A DNA stretch of 64,000 nt from Hormiphora californensis. Taxonomy: Eukaryota; Ctenophora; Tentaculata; Cydippida; Pleurobrachiidae. The notes under the pieces are model-generated. The model saw only the letters and a program-made list of their open reading frames with translations, had not been told where the DNA came from and did not search any database. Location: assembly GCA_020137815.1 (NCBI GenBank), contig CM035358.1:5049488-5113487 (forward strand). Reading direction: 5' to 3'. Position numbers and translations under genes: made by a program. Below are positions 1 through 59,001 of this stretch, in pieces; position 1 is the stretch's first letter, and each line of letters starts with the position of its first letter.

Positions 1-13728
<13,728 letters not shown>

Positions 13729-13817
13729 CTAAAATGCAGATGTAAACTGATGAAGTTATGATTTCGTCGAAATCATAAGTTAATTAAGGATTAAGGAAAA
13801 AGGATTTTGATGCGTTC

Positions 13818-14195
13818 AGAAGGGAGAAGCGACTGTCCCTCGGATCATCACATCGGCACAGAAATCAGTCCAGACGCTACGGGATGCATCATTCGGAGTT
13901 AGAGCGGTTCAACTCTTTAACAGGATGCCCGAGGAAGTACGGCTGGCAACATCAATCGAGAACCTAAAAGTCACACTTGGAGACTTCCTTGCTACCATAC
14001 CAGACTTTCCACCTGTCAGAGGATACTCGAGCCCTAGAGATAACTCCCTCGTTGCCCTGCTCACTGAGGGGAAGTAGTTCACTCATATAGGGCATATCAT
14101 TGTATCACGCGGAAGCTCTGCTGAGTGCGTTGTATTCATTTGTTATGTATACTAAAACTTATTTGTAATCTTGTAATCTTGTAATCTTGTAAACT
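13818..14195 (+). pseudogene. 3' end of a CR1/L2-like LINE
   Basis: A frame to the stop at 14076 reads SFGVRAVQLFNRMPEEVR and later GDFLATIPDF, as in the last part of LINE ORF2. It is followed at 14163-14190 by the octamer tail TTGTAATC repeated three times, a tail type known for this LINE group. It lies just upstream of the MCM3 start region. Confidence 0.7.
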
Positions 14196-14717
14196 CGAAC
14201 ACACAATCATCTCGAATTACTATGATCACTGCAATTTACAATCAGCCTGTGACTCAGCCCTCAGTTTAAGTTTAAGTTTAAGTTTAAGTTTACGCACAAT
14301 TTATCACAAAGTCACACAATTAATATATAACTTCGTCCCGCTCTTACACCATACACTAATAAAGTGATACAAGGCTGAGAGGTGAAAATATACAGTTCAC
14401 ATCAGCGGTTTCCTAAAGCGGTTTAAACAATACTTAGAGACAGTGATACACATCCTAGTAGCATTAGATGCACAAAATACGAGGAACAAGGGGTTATAGA
14501 AAACAAGGTAACGAACTAACAAAACAAGCAGACAAACATAAAAACAGATTAAACAGAATACACAAAGTAGTCAATACAAAACGGTTAATACAAAAACATA
14601 CTAACACACGTACAAACACATTCACAGACAAACAGACAATCACAAACACATACACACAGATTCGGTAATAAATAAATAATAAATTAGCTGTCCTTCAAAC
14701 ACACACTCACTGAAGAG
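14196..14717. other. Intergenic, low complexity
   Basis: Contains a short (TTTAAG)n run at about 14267-14292 and A/C-rich sequence. The open frame at 14468-14668 is lysine/threonine/asparagine-rich and looks like a product of composition, not a gene. Confidence 0.5.
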
Positions 14718-14858
14718 TCCTTGACAAGTTTTTTATCGAGAAAAACGTATTGAGAAAAACGGTATCCTTGACAAGTTTTTTATCGAGAAAAACGTATTGA
14801 GAAAAACGGTATCCTTGACAAGTTTTTTATCGAGAAAAACGTATTGAGAAAAACGGTG
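14718..14858. repeat. 47-bp tandem repeat, three copies
   Basis: The unit starts TCCTTGACAAGTTTTTTATC and ends GAGAAAAACGGTA; three nearly identical copies. Confidence 0.95.
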
Positions 14859-14999
14859 TGTATGGTCTTCTTTCTTCATTCTTCGGCATAAAACTCAGCC
14901 AGTCTGGAACCTCAGCTACTCAAACTCTGCTAAACAACTCAGAGGCCAGAAAATGTTAACAATTTACACAAAATGCACACTTGAAAATATTAACTCATT

Positions 15000-15760
15000 G
15001 ACTCAGTCATAGGTGGTCCCTCTACTAAGTCTCAGGTAGATGTAGGAAGGAATGGTGTAGAAAGTAGGAAGGGATGTAGGAAGGAATATAGGAAGGAATG
15101 GTGCAGAGTAGAGACAGTAGGTCAGGTGGGATGTAAGGAAGCTGGAAGAAGAGACAGCACCTAGGACACGGGAAACCCAGGAACGAACCAGGTAAGGACA
15201 GGGAGGCAGACTATTTAGTTCCATGGAACTGCAGGAAGAAATGATGTAGGATTGAGAAAGCAGGTCATAGGTGGGATATAGGGGAGCTGGAGTGTGGGTC
15301 TGGAAATAGGGCGTGGTGGCAATGGTAGCGAGAGACAGCAGACAGGACACGAGAACCTAGGTACGAACCAGGTAAGGACAGGGAGGTAGACTATTTAGTT
15401 CCAGGAAGAAATGATATAGGATTGTGTCAGCAGGTCATAGGTGGGATATAAGGGAGCTGGAGTGTGGGTCTGGAAGTAGGGCGTGATGGCAGTGATCGCG
15501 AGAGACAGCAGACAGGACACGAGAGCCCAGGAGCGAACCATGTAAGGACAGGGAGGCAGACTATTTAGTTCCAGGAAGGAATGATGTAGGATTTAGACAG
15601 CAGGTCATAGGTGGGATATAAGGGAGCTGGAGTGTGGGTCTGGAAGTAGGGTAGTGGTGGCAGTGATAGCGAGAGACAGCAGACAGGACACGGGAACCCA
15701 GGAACGAACCAGGTAAGGCCAAGGGAGGGATCTATTTCCCAAAAGTTGTGAAACAGGATC
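15000..15760. repeat. Imperfect tandem repeat, unit about 175 bp
   Basis: Words such as TTTAGTTCCAGGAAG (about 15214, 15395, 15568) and CAGGTCATAGGTGGGATATA recur at 173-181 bp. About four diverged copies. Open frames on the minus strand here are repeat products. Confidence 0.9.
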
Positions 15761-15945
15761 AGATTTAGAACCGCATGCAAGGAATATTATAGGCAGGGAA
15801 TAATGAGGCGTTTATGTGCGGAGCTGGAGCCTGGGGGAAAACAACAGATTTACTGTGAAGTTAACTGGACTGGGTGCCCAGGAAATGATGCAGGTAGATT
15901 TGTGCCGGGAAGATGGTGCGGTACTGATATAATGCCGAGTGAGGT

Positions 15946-16290
15946 TTATTCAGGTCCATAAGCCAAAGTAAACATATGGGTTTTCAAGGCCTTTTTAAAC
16001 ATCGGCAAGGTTTCTGTGGTTCGAATTTCTTTAGGTAGGCGATTCCAGATCCTCGGAGCAGCTATACTAAAAGCTCTCTCAGTGGTTTTGTAGTTGTAGT
16101 TACTGTGTACCTCTTCCAGTCTTGTCGTGTCACAATCGACTCTTAAACTCATCGGTTTTTGTTTCCGTCTTTGTAGCATTTCTGATATGTATCCAGGCGT
16201 CCCATTATTCAGGGATTTGTATACCATCATACAGATCTTATATTCTATTCTGTGTCTAACAGGTAGGAAGTGGGATTTTTTCCGTAGATC
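15946..16290 (-). pseudogene. C-terminal fragment of a LINE reverse transcriptase
   Basis: The frame reads SHFLPVRHRIEYKICMMVYK, then APRIWNRLPKEIR and MFKKALKTHMF, the usual C-terminal signature of CR1/Jockey-type ORF2. Upstream of about 16290 the similarity stops. No RT palm is present. Confidence 0.8.
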
Positions 16291-16765
16291 TGAAACATTT
16301 TGATGGCGAAAAACAAGATAAAAATATGGTACAACTGATTGTGAAATGTTTAGTACGTCCTGGTATGGATAGAAAGATAAAACAAACGAGAAATCATGGG
16401 GAAACCGCAGAAACGAGGTCGAAAATCGAAAAAAAGAAAGTTGCAAGCTTGAAGTTTGTGCGTGATCTTTTGCTTCACCTTCGCGCGGCGCCCACAACAG
16501 CGATTTTGCAGCGCATAAAAACATATTTTAAGCGCGTTCCGTTTAAATATCATTCTGCGGCGCTGCGCGGTACGTCATGTTTCAAAAATCCTTTTTTTCG
16601 AAATTGTTTTAAAAAAAAACGACAAAAGAGAAACAAAAGTCAAAACAAAACATGATTGCCGGTTCCTACAGCGGACAGCTACTCTCTAAAACTTGTTAAG
16701 CTTTTGTCTCGCACAACCTGTTTGCTTTCTGGTAACAATTTCTATCCACTTAGACACATGACGTA

Positions 16766-24629
<7,864 letters not shown>

Positions 24630-25123
24630 AAGGGAATGAGATCAGGGGACTGTGAGAAGTGATCTGAGTTTTGAGTTTTGAAGACACATGTAATTTAGTT
24701 ACAGAATGAATGAGAGACTATCATAAAGTGAGCCATTTTGTGCTTTTGAAGACGGGAAAGAAACAATGAGAGTATGACATGATTTGATAGGCAAGAGTGA
24801 AGAGTAAGTTGCTAAGTTGGGAAATGTTTTTGACTGAAGAGTGAAGTTGTGTGTATCTCAATACGTTGCACTAGGGCTCCACAAAACCCAGCAATTCTTT
24901 TTTCATTGTGTACAGCCGGATTTATACATTTGATGGAGGAATTCTAATGAACCCGGCCATGCAATGGCTCGAGGGACATTCACAGTGTAAACTTGATCCG
25001 GAGCTGTCAAGCGGCGCCGACCCGATCTGAGTGTACTGTCATTTTGAGAATCAAAACGGGGTCTGGCGGCACCAGACAGGTCCAGTTCTCGTTGTGAACT
25101 GACAGAAACTCGTTTTATAACAG

Positions 25124-25140
25124 TTTAATAAAATAATAAA
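25124..25140. promoter_or_regulatory. Shared poly(A) signal region of two convergent genes
   Basis: The string TTTAATAAAATAATAAA gives AATAAA on the plus strand (25127-25132, 25135-25140) for the gene ending at 24629, and ATTAAA on the minus strand (25129-25124) about 130 bp past the GARNL3 stop. The 3' UTRs would overlap. Confidence 0.55.
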
Positions 25141-25259
25141 GCAGTTACACATAACAGGGATCAATGATAAAATACAGGAAATTAAGAAATTATTAACAAA
25201 AACTCCCTCTTTCACTCTCTTTTTTATAGTTGAAGTTCTCTTATTAATTAAAGCTGACA

Positions 25260-50489
<25,230 letters not shown>

Positions 50490-50539
50490 GCCCCAACTTC
50501 ATCACCGATGGGCGGGGAAAGAAATGCTATCGTTTCATC

Positions 50540-51412
50540 CTGAAATTCGCAAAAATATCATGTTAATCGATTATGTAACAGTTTAGGTGTATACTGTGTA
50601 TATTCAGTCATCAGTGGAATAAATCTCTCCAAAGGAGAACTAGAGCGAAAGTTTGGCCTATGCTACAGGCCCTAGAAGCCGTGGAAAACGCGCGCACTTG
50701 GGGTCTGCAGCGCATGCCAAAGCGAAAGTAAGAAAATTTAGTTTTCAAAAAGCAAAAATTTGGAAACGTTTTATTTTGAACTTGAATTTCACTGCGCGCG
50801 CGGCGCTCTAATGAGCGCGGCGTATAAAAGCAAAGAACTTACCGAATTTGAGCGTCAGCCGCGTTAATTATTATTAAAATTTAAATTAAAAAAATTAAAA
50901 TCAAACGCGAATGCGTCCGACTACGTCCCGACGTAGTTTTCCGCAAATGCGTTTGAGCCGGTTGGAACACTTACCGGGCAATCCACCTGTGAAGGTGTTT
51001 TCTACCCAAAGCAATAGTTTTGGGGATGCTGAAGAGAGTAGAGACTGACACCATCGGTCTCATGCATCCCACACTGACTTTGACAGGTGAGAAGAAGCCC
51101 GATCGGTTAAGGGACCTTTTGGCTTCTAAGGACCCTTTTAGGGACCCTTTAGGCATTTAAGGGACCCTAGAAAGTTAAGGGACTCTTTAAGGGACCCTCA
51201 GTGACAGTGACAGACCAACGAGAAGAATTGTCCGACCGTGTTCGGTTAGGGGTTCCATACCGCTTACTCCACACTCAGTACAGTGTACTGAGTACACAGT
51301 GCTGATGTTTGATGGCATTATATCTGCTGAGTACATCCGGTTAACAAGATAAACAACATCTAAAAACAAACACACACCCTAGTGTATAATAGTTCATTTA
51401 CACTTTAATGCC
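50540..51412. other. Intergenic region between divergent genes
   Basis: Upstream of GARNL3 (minus) and the Ly6-like pair (plus). A TATA-like GTATAAAAG lies at about 50821 on the plus strand. The word AGGGACCCT and variants recur at 51107-51200. No other gene seen. Confidence 0.45.
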
Positions 51413-51555
51413 ATGGCATTTCGTTTTACCGTTGTACTTTGTATTGTATTTCTCACTATATCCGCTGTTTCCGGAGCCAGGGGCAGCAGAGGAGGTGGGA
51501 GGTGGGGAAGTGGAAGATCAAGTCGAAGTAGCAGTTCGAGATCAAGATATGCCAG
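51413..51555 (+). pseudogene. Partial Ly6-like gene: first exon only (signal peptide plus Arg/Ser-rich stretch)
   Basis: ATG at 51413 encodes a signal peptide (FTVVLCIVFLTISAVSG) and an ARGSRGGG / RSSRSSSSRSR segment, ending phase 2 at GCCAG|GTGGG. This is the same design, phase and length (143 against 140 nt) as exon 1 of the gene at 52954, so it is a tandem paralogue. I find no matching exons 2-4 before 52954. The following 51600-51810 is a GGGGGCGAAGCCCCC-type repeat. Confidence 0.6.
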
Positions 51556-52953
51556 GTGGGTTTATGTTTTATGAATTCTTCCCCCATAGAAATTTCGCGC
51601 TGAGGAACCTGCATCCTCCAGCCTTTTCGCAGGGGCGACGAAACGGGTTCTGGCAGCCTGTGCGAAGCACGGGTATATGTGGCCGGAGCGCCCGAAGGGC
51701 ACGTAGGGAGCTCCGGCGGGGGTTTGGTGGGCGCAGCCCCCGACTGGGGTCCAGGGGCGGAAGCCTCTGGTGGGGGTCTAGGGGGCGAAGCCCCCGGAAA
51801 AATTTTTAGTTTAAGCAAGCATTTTAAAGCATTTTCCCAATAACTACATAATTGTAATACTTTGACCAATCTTTCCCAGTTTCCCTGTATTTTAGACTGA
51901 TAACACCAGCGAACGTATACAATAGCAGTATTTATCTCCCTGTAGGAGTGGTATCTCTTTGGCATCATATTTCCTCATAGAACATTGTGCTTGAGTAGGT
52001 CACATTTTTCAAGTTAAGAAATGCTTGCCTGGGTTGCGTGATCGGCCGACTGCTCATTGTAGCAAATGCTTTATTTTCATGTTGTTGAGTCTCTTGATAT
52101 TGCACCAAATACTAATGTAGACAATTCTGTGATTTTGTAGGCTGAAGCAGTGTTTGGTATGTACACCTATCATGTAAATAGATCTCAGTTATTATACTTC
52201 GCTCAGATTGTATCCGGTCACTATAGATGTTATATAACATGGGCCAATTATCTATTGTAATTGTTAGAACTATAGGTTCTAGTACAGATTGTTTGCGCTT
52301 CAACCCTGCAATTCTCTGAGTAATTATATAAACAGAAAAGTATGAACACTAAAATAAAGATTAAGTAAATTGAGGTAACACCACACTTCTATATTGTTTC
52401 TTCTGCTATACATGTTTACCTGCGTGTGCCTACATTGAGTTTGTACTACATACATTAACAAGCATCATATTCTATTGTATAAAGTTGCACCGCTCTCTAC
52501 TCTTTTTCTCTCTCGCTCTATTTCTCTGGTTCCACTGGTTCCAGGGGCCGAAAACGCCCACTTTTGGGGGTCTGTAATATTACTATGTCATAGTAACTAT
52601 GGTAACACAACAACTTTAGTTATCTCCTTCCTTGTTTTGTTCAAACCCTTTTATTTTCAAGTTTTCTACCCTCTTCTTCGTGTGGCGTGGAGAGAGATGG
52701 TTCCCTTTCTCTCTCTGTTATATTATTATACATTAGTATTATACAATCCCTACGTTATCATTTTTGTATCTGTGGTGCTACCCATGTAATTATTAATGTA
52801 ATTATTAATGTAATTAATATGTACTGCTATCGGGCACACCACAAGGAGCTTCCAATCTTGTTTTGGGAGTCCAGTTCCCTGATCAATCTACCCAATTAAA
52901 TTTTGTTTGGCCAACTCAGTGTACATTGTTGTGTTCCATTATTATAGTCCATC
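51556..52953. other. Intergenic or decayed paralogue body
   Basis: G/C-rich repeat at 51600-51810, otherwise AT-rich with no cysteine-rich exon and no other coding signal. Confidence 0.5.
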
Positions 52954-55900
52954 ATGAATCGTGTTCTCCTACTGTTGGTGTTTGCCTTGGTAGTCTCTTG
53001 TGTGATTGGTGCTCGTGGGGGCAGTAGAAGTAGCGGCAGTAGATCAAGTAGAAGTAGTTCTAGTCGCAGTAGCTCAACAACACGATACAGCAGGTTTGTG
53101 TAAACTGCATTAGACAGGATCATATCTCCACAGATTAGGTACATTGAATTAATGATGAATATATGAGTCCTCCCTGTGCTCAACATGCATTATGCAAGCT
53201 GAGTAGCATGGCGTTACCCCAGGAATGTAGACACGTCCTAGTAAACTGCATTTATGATTTCGACGTGAATGTATCATCACACACTGACAATGCTCTGAGC
53301 TCTCATGTCTACGGTTCGGAGAGGGCACTCTTTTGTATGAGACAAACATGGACAGGTGAGTAGAACTTCGCTCCTAATAAAAGGCTGCAATAAAAGGCTG
53401 CAGAAAAAGGCTGCAATAAAAGGCTGCAGAAAAAGGCTGCAATAAAAGGCTGCAGAAAAAGGCTGCAATAAAAGGTTGCAGAAAAAGGCTGCAATAAAAG
53501 GCTGCAATAAAAGGCTGCAATAAAAGGCTGCAAGGGATCACGTATCCAACCAGACTAAAGCGGGGGATAGACCGAATCGTCCTACCCTAATAGTGTTTCG
53601 TATCACGTATCGGCTGTAGAGAGACCGAATCACCATCCCCTAATTATAGTGATTCGTGTCACGTATCCAACTAGACCATATGCGATAGAGACCGAGATAG
53701 AGAGCGAGTACGAGTGAGAACTGAGAGGGTGACAAATCAGAACCACGGTATGGTATCACGTACCATGGTATCCTCTAATGAAAAGCGGTTACCAATTGAC
53801 AATGAGATCTCATCGGTCCCGATACGTGATTCTCTACCGCTATGTATTCTCCATTAGTCTTTCCGTATCGATCCACGATTCAGTAGAGGTAGTCAGTAAC
53901 TACTGAGAGTGTTGGTCTAATGAGGTAGCTACCTACCGGTACGATAGATCCATTGATTGAGCGTGTAGCACAATGACAGGTGAACCACCCAACCACTTGG
54001 TTCACCTATCATAGTATTATGTGTGATTCCGCTCTACTGAATTGTGTACATAAAGACTATTGGCGAATGAGGGTAGAAAATCAGTAATCACGTATTGGCA
54101 CCGATTAGGTGAAATTATAGGTAACCGCCTTTCATTTAATTAACCAACACTCTCAGTAGTTACTGACTACCTCTACTGAATCGTTGATCGATACGGAAAG
54201 ACTAATGGAGAATACATAGCGGTAGAGAATCACGTATCGGGACCGATGAGGTCTCATTGTCAATTGGTAACCGCTTTTCATTAGAGGATACCATGGTACG
54301 TGATACCATACCGTGATTCTGATTTTTCACTCTCTCAGTAGTCAGTTCTCACTCGTACTCGCTCTCTATCTCGGTCTCTATCGCATGTGGTATAGTTGGA
54401 TACGTGACACGAATCACTATTAGGGTAGGACGATTCGGTCTATTCCCCGCTTTAGTCTGGTTAGATACGTGATCCCTTGCAGCCTTTTATTGCAGCCTTT
54501 TATTGCAGCCTTTTTCTGCAGTCTTTTATTGCAGCCTTTTATTGCAGCCTTTTATTGCAGCCTTTTTCTGCAGCCTTTTATTGCAGCCTTTTATTAGGAG
54601 CGAAGTTCTACTCACCTGCCCAAACATGTTTTTTAACGGTTCAGTGAGACAAATATGTTTTAATAATGAATGGCTTAGCGCCATAGTTACCCATAGTTAC
54701 CAATACCCGCCACCCGGACGGTATGCGGTTTGCTCAGCGTGTGGCTAAGTAACCCAAAAAAATGATGACTTTCTTCCTGCAGATCTCGGTATAGTTCGTC
54801 TACAATTCTGACCTACATGCTCCTCTCTTCCAGCACTCGGAACAGCTACAATAGGGCTTCTTACCATCGCTACGAAGAACCTGGTAAGATCAAATCACCA
54901 AATTCAAGCAAATTGCTCCAGAAGACTTGTCGGTACAATAGTGATTTATTGTGGCAAACTTGAGATTTAATGCACCTCGACACTGTCAGGCCAATGCTCT
55001 GACCACAGTAATTCTCACGCGCTCCGCGTGCAGAACTAGAGACCTTATTTGAGAGAAGCGAGAATGGGTCAGGCCAATGCTCTGACAGCCTCGACATGAT
55101 TCAGGCCATACTGCCACACTAGCCAGTTTACTAAAAAACTGTTGATTTATATTTCAGAGTATTGTCTCTACTGCAATGTTATTTTACTAAAAAACTGTTT
55201 ATTTATATTTCAGAGTACTGTCTCTACTGCAATGCATCCATGTCAAATGAAACCTGTCTCGATGTGACAAAGACGGTGTGTCAGCAGTCGTCAGATTGCT
55301 TTCACATGACATATCTAAATGGATCAGACACTATGATACAAAAGGTAGGTTTATTGTGTTGGGCATATATCACGCCCTCTGTGCGGAATTTCGCCCCCTA
55401 CTATAACGGCCAAGGTTATGTGTTTGCAAACACATAACCTTAGCATACATGTATGCTCTATTTGTAGATACTTAATAATAATAATAATATCCGTACTTAT
55501 ATACACGCTCATACCATATAGGTTACCAGAACTAAAAAACTAGTAAACTACACGGCAATCAGAGCGGTTCACCATTGCAAACATAACTATAGTCTTAAAA
55601 ATGAATAAAATGTTCTAAATCCCATCTAAATGTCCGGTGCTCTGATGCCCAAAAGTCCAGTTCAAAACCTAACTTAATTTGTAAATACACAAACTCAAAC
55701 ACAGCAGTCTCGTACTGTCTCTCACACTTCCTCCACCTTGCCCCCTCGAATCCCAAATGTCTTCCCCGGCTCCGCCTCCTTCCTCTCCTTCAGCGCTACC
55801 ACCAGCTTCCTCCTCTCCTCCGGAGAACGGTCAGGGGAAATATAGACATTTTTGTGCCTATCAGAGTTTTTCAGAGATTTCTTACTGGATAGTATTTGAT

Positions 55901-57057
55901 CTCGGAAGTCTTTGCCACATAAACGTAGCTTTACAGGCCGGTCAGAGCCATCCTTATACTTCCCAAGTCGCTTCATACTGGAAATACCAGTAATACAAGC
56001 ACCCATACTGTTAAACACTCTCTTGATCTCGCTCTCCAGATCCTGATCGTTCTCAAGCGGGTCATCAAACAGACCGTGAACAATAACATTGCTCGTCCTG
56101 TCCTCTGTCGCTACAGCAATAGCCTGACGTACTCGCTGCGGTGCTAGGGCAGTCTCACAATTCTTCTGGAGAACATTAGCAAATGATTTCATCTCCCTCT
56201 CAGCGGTAGTCTGCACAGCACTAATTTCACCGTCTCTCTTCTCAAACAGTTGACACTGTAGCTTAACTAAGCGGTCCTGTGCCTCAACTAACAAACGCTG
56301 TGCGGTGATCAGCTCCTCTTGGCAGTCAATGATTCTCCTCTCACACTCCTCAGTTTCAATAGAAAGCTTATCAATAGCTGGGTAACACCGCTCAACTAGC
56401 AAGCGACATGCCTTCTCTGCAAACTCAGCAAGTTCAGGTTTTCCCACTGCCTTGATCTTACTCTTACTAGGACACTTCAGATTGTCCCAGAAACAGGAAG
56501 CTGAACTAGCAGACCAATTCTTGGGGAAAGAATCTGCCTCCTTCACATGAACGAAAAGTTCTCGCACTAGGTCCACAACTTCACTCTGAACCTCACGGTA
56601 TACCCCCTTTGTCACTCTTTCATCACTGTTCACTCTGAGTCGGTTAGAAAAGCTACCACTCATGACAGGTGAGCACGAGGTGAGCACAGGGTGTTACAAT
56701 TGGAGAGATGCTTGCAACTTTTACTGATAAGGGAGGTCACAAAAACGATACAAAAGCTGCAACTGATCTGATAACTAATACTGACTGATACTTAATTATA
56801 TTTTAACAGATCTCGTAGCTAGATACAATAAACACACACCCCTTCCCATTCAGGGTTGCCTCTACGAAGAGTACGGAAAAAGTGGTTGTGAGGATGTTGA
56901 AGAGGAATGTGCAGATAACGGTTTCACCAATTGTACCTGTAATTTCTGTACAACTCCCTTCTGTAACGGTGGATCAAGGATGGCCGTCAGTGGTGTACTC
57001 GCTGTTTTTGCTGCGATTATTATGTCCTATTTCATGCTTGCCAAGAAGTGGGTTTAA
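52954..57057 (+). CDS. Ly6/uPAR (three-finger) domain cell-surface protein with Arg/Ser-rich N-terminal linker
   Basis: Four exons, 52954-53093, 54834-54883, 55214-55344 and 56854-57057, with phases 2, 0, 0 and stop; 174 residues. Signal peptide MNRVLLLLVFALVVSCVIG, then a linker rich in Arg and Ser (GGSRSSGSRSSRSSSSRS), then a cysteine-rich domain beginning EYCLYCN and ending CTCNFCTTPFCN, with twelve cysteines and the terminal CN typical of LU domains. The C-terminus is hydrophobic (VSGVLAVFAAIIMSYFML) followed by KKWV, either a GPI-anchor signal or a membrane segment. Likely at the cell surface; ligand unknown. Intron 1 hosts a foldback transposon and intron 3 a LINE ORF1 on the opposite strand. 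ATTAAA at 57170 may end the transcript. Confidence 0.85.
53351..54620. mobile_element. 1.27-kb foldback transposon with 8-bp target duplication
   Basis: Arms of about 600 bp, starting GACAGGTGAGTAGAACTTCG and ending with the near-perfect complement CTACTCACCTGCC, flanked by CAAACATG at 53343-53350 and 54621-54628. Subterminal (AAAAGGCTGCAAT)n repeats in each arm, short central hairpin. No transposase. Lies in intron 1 of the Ly6-like gene. Confidence 0.92.
55127..55238 (+). repeat. 56-bp tandem duplication spanning the acceptor of Ly6-like exon 3
   Basis: Both copies read TTTACTAAAAAACTGTT..TTTATATTTCAG|AGTA.TGTCTCTACTGC. The first acceptor (exon start 55158) leads out of frame; the second (55214) gives the cysteine-rich domain. 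Dispersed GTCAGGCCAATGCTCTGAC motifs lie just upstream. Confidence 0.95.
55722..56687 (-). mobile_element. ORF1 of a non-LTR retrotransposon
   Basis: A 321-codon frame with a long coiled coil (about residues 100-170, LIETEECERRIIDCQEEL-like heptads) and then an RRM-like segment NVIVHGLFDDPLEN, RLGKYKDGSDRPVKLRL, NVYISPDRSPEERRK, which matches ORF1 proteins of animal LINEs. Such proteins bind RNA and form trimers. No reverse transcriptase follows on the minus strand before 55440, so the element is partial. It lies in intron 3 of the Ly6-like gene. The frame is intact. Confidence 0.8.
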
Positions 57058-57175
57058 AGTGAGATATGGGTTGGTTTTATAGGAGAGAGTGGTCATTGTC
57101 AGTTGTCAACTTTTATACAAACAAAAGGATCCAGAGTTGTGGACTGCAGTTTTTATTCTGTTTTGAGTGATTAAA

Positions 57176-58056
57176 TTGTTGATTACTATACAACTTCGTA
57201 ATTTCATTTAAAAATACATTTGTTTTGTTTGAAAAAATGATATCGAGGTAGCAATAGACAAAACCACATACGAAAGACATCTATATATTCTGTCTCCACA
57301 CAGTAGAAAACACAGGCGGCCGTCTCCAAGAAACACTCCTGACATGTATGATGGTGTATCGGAAGGCGAGGTACTAAAAGACAATCCCAATGATGGTGAA
57401 CCCAAGAAATATTCCCAATGGAAAGCTGGAAACATGTCGCCGCCGACTCCATCTGAGCGCACTGTCACGCGAGAATCAAATTGGGGTACAGGCGCCGCCG
57501 ACATACAGCTGGAAACCACGCAACGTTGGCAGCAAAGGAGACATCATGTACCGGGGTGGTTCAACTACGTCGTTCGCGATATACAGGGGATTGCACAATG
57601 TGCCCAACAAATGTTGATGGTTGAGTGGTGGATTAAGGATTTGGTATGCCTACCACAATGCGGCGAGATGGTTCACCTCCCCTCTTACCCCTATGAATGT
57701 TATTTAAGAAAGTGCAATACTCAAACTTACCTAAGCTTACTTTATCTAGGGAAAATATGATGTTTGGTAGTTTCTACATGCGATACAACGTTGGACATAG
57801 AAGTTTGGAACTCCCTCTCTTTCTGGCGGCACCGATCTCAGCGCACTGTCACCGCCACACACTCCCTATCAGGGTAAGTAGAAGCATACAAAAGAACTAT
57901 TTACAGATGCACGATTGTGCTGGTAGCCTCCATCTTAAGTGTTTCGATTTCCACCCATGCCTCCCTGACCCCCGACATCCCCGTTATCAAAATTTACACA
58001 TTCACAATCAACAAAACGCTTCAAGTGTATAGATTAATTTATACGCCTTTCAAGTA
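57176..58056. other. Intergenic
   Basis: Two occurrences of a dispersed motif (about 57433-57500 and 57820-57862; CATCTGAGCGCACTGTCA) also seen near 25011 and 34908. The plus frame 57344-57760 crosses this repeat and shows no domain, so I leave it unannotated. Confidence 0.45.
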
Positions 58057-58920
58057 CAGTCGGACCCCGATTTAGGGACCCCCGATTTAAGGACACCCCG
58101 ATTTAGGGACAGGATTTTTTTCCCCCAAAAATTTTTGAATTTTTTTGGGAAATTTTTTGTGAAATTTTTCAAAAAGATTCCAGCCATGTCCGAATCGTGT
58201 TTCGAATCGGTGCATCTTATCGCATGTCCTTCTGCTAATTAGACGGTTCGGAACGAACCGATACGTGATCCCCATGGTGCCCATCGAATCACAAGTTCAC
58301 CAAGGTCCAAGCGTCAAAATTTTGATTCGATGGGGATCACGTTTCGATTCGTTCCGTCTAATTAGCAGCAGGACATGCGATAAGATGCACCGATTCGAAA
58401 CACGATTCGGACGTGGCTGGTATACCTTTAAAAAATTTTATAACTTTTTTGCAAAATTTTACAGTACGATTGTCAATGCTTTGATCGGTGCTCCCCATAA
58501 ATTTTGAGAGAAAAAGTTATTTTGAAATTTTTATACTTCCTCACCCGCTTAGGGTGCCCCGATTTGGTATGTTATCACGTATCGGTTCGTTTTGAACCCG
58601 CTAATTAGACAGGATATCCAGTAAGTTGCACCGATTCGAAATACAAACCGGACGGGCTGGTATAACTTAGAAAATTTTCCACATTTTTTTGAAAAAGAAT
58701 TATTTTATATTTTTCTTTTTCTAATCAGAAATGATCATGTCATCAATACATGAATATTGCATATAACAGTTAGAGGTGTCTTTAGTCTTAATGATATAGC
58801 ATTTTGGGCAATAAAATAGGTTTTTTGGGTCAAATATGGCTCACCCCGATTTAGTGGACACCCCGATTTAGTGGACAAGACCCTTTCCCCCGAGGGTGTC
58901 CCTAAATCGGGGTCCGACTG
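58057..58920. mobile_element. Pogo/Tigger-like MITE with TA duplication
   Basis: Inverted ends CAGTCGGACCCCGATTTAGG and CCTAAATCGGGGTCCGACTG, flanked by TA at 58055-58056 and 58921-58922. Inside are repeated GGACACCCCGATTTAG words and a second inverted repeat (about 58190-58400, TCTAATTAGCAG and complement). No coding capacity. Confidence 0.88.
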
Positions 58921-59001
58921 TACTGCGCAGCCCAATGCTACAATGCTTTGAATGCTCTGAAAAAATAATATATAGTTTGTAACAAAAATCACAGTCACAC
59001 A

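Noticed and set aside
14468-14668. 66-codon plus frame
   Set aside because: A-rich low-complexity sequence, no splice context or domain.
55158-55213. Upstream acceptor of Ly6-like exon 3 as the real exon start
   Set aside because: It shifts the frame and ends soon in a stop; the 55214 start restores the cysteine pattern.
57344-57760. 138-codon plus frame after the Ly6-like gene
   Set aside because: Crosses a dispersed repeat, no domain or splice support.
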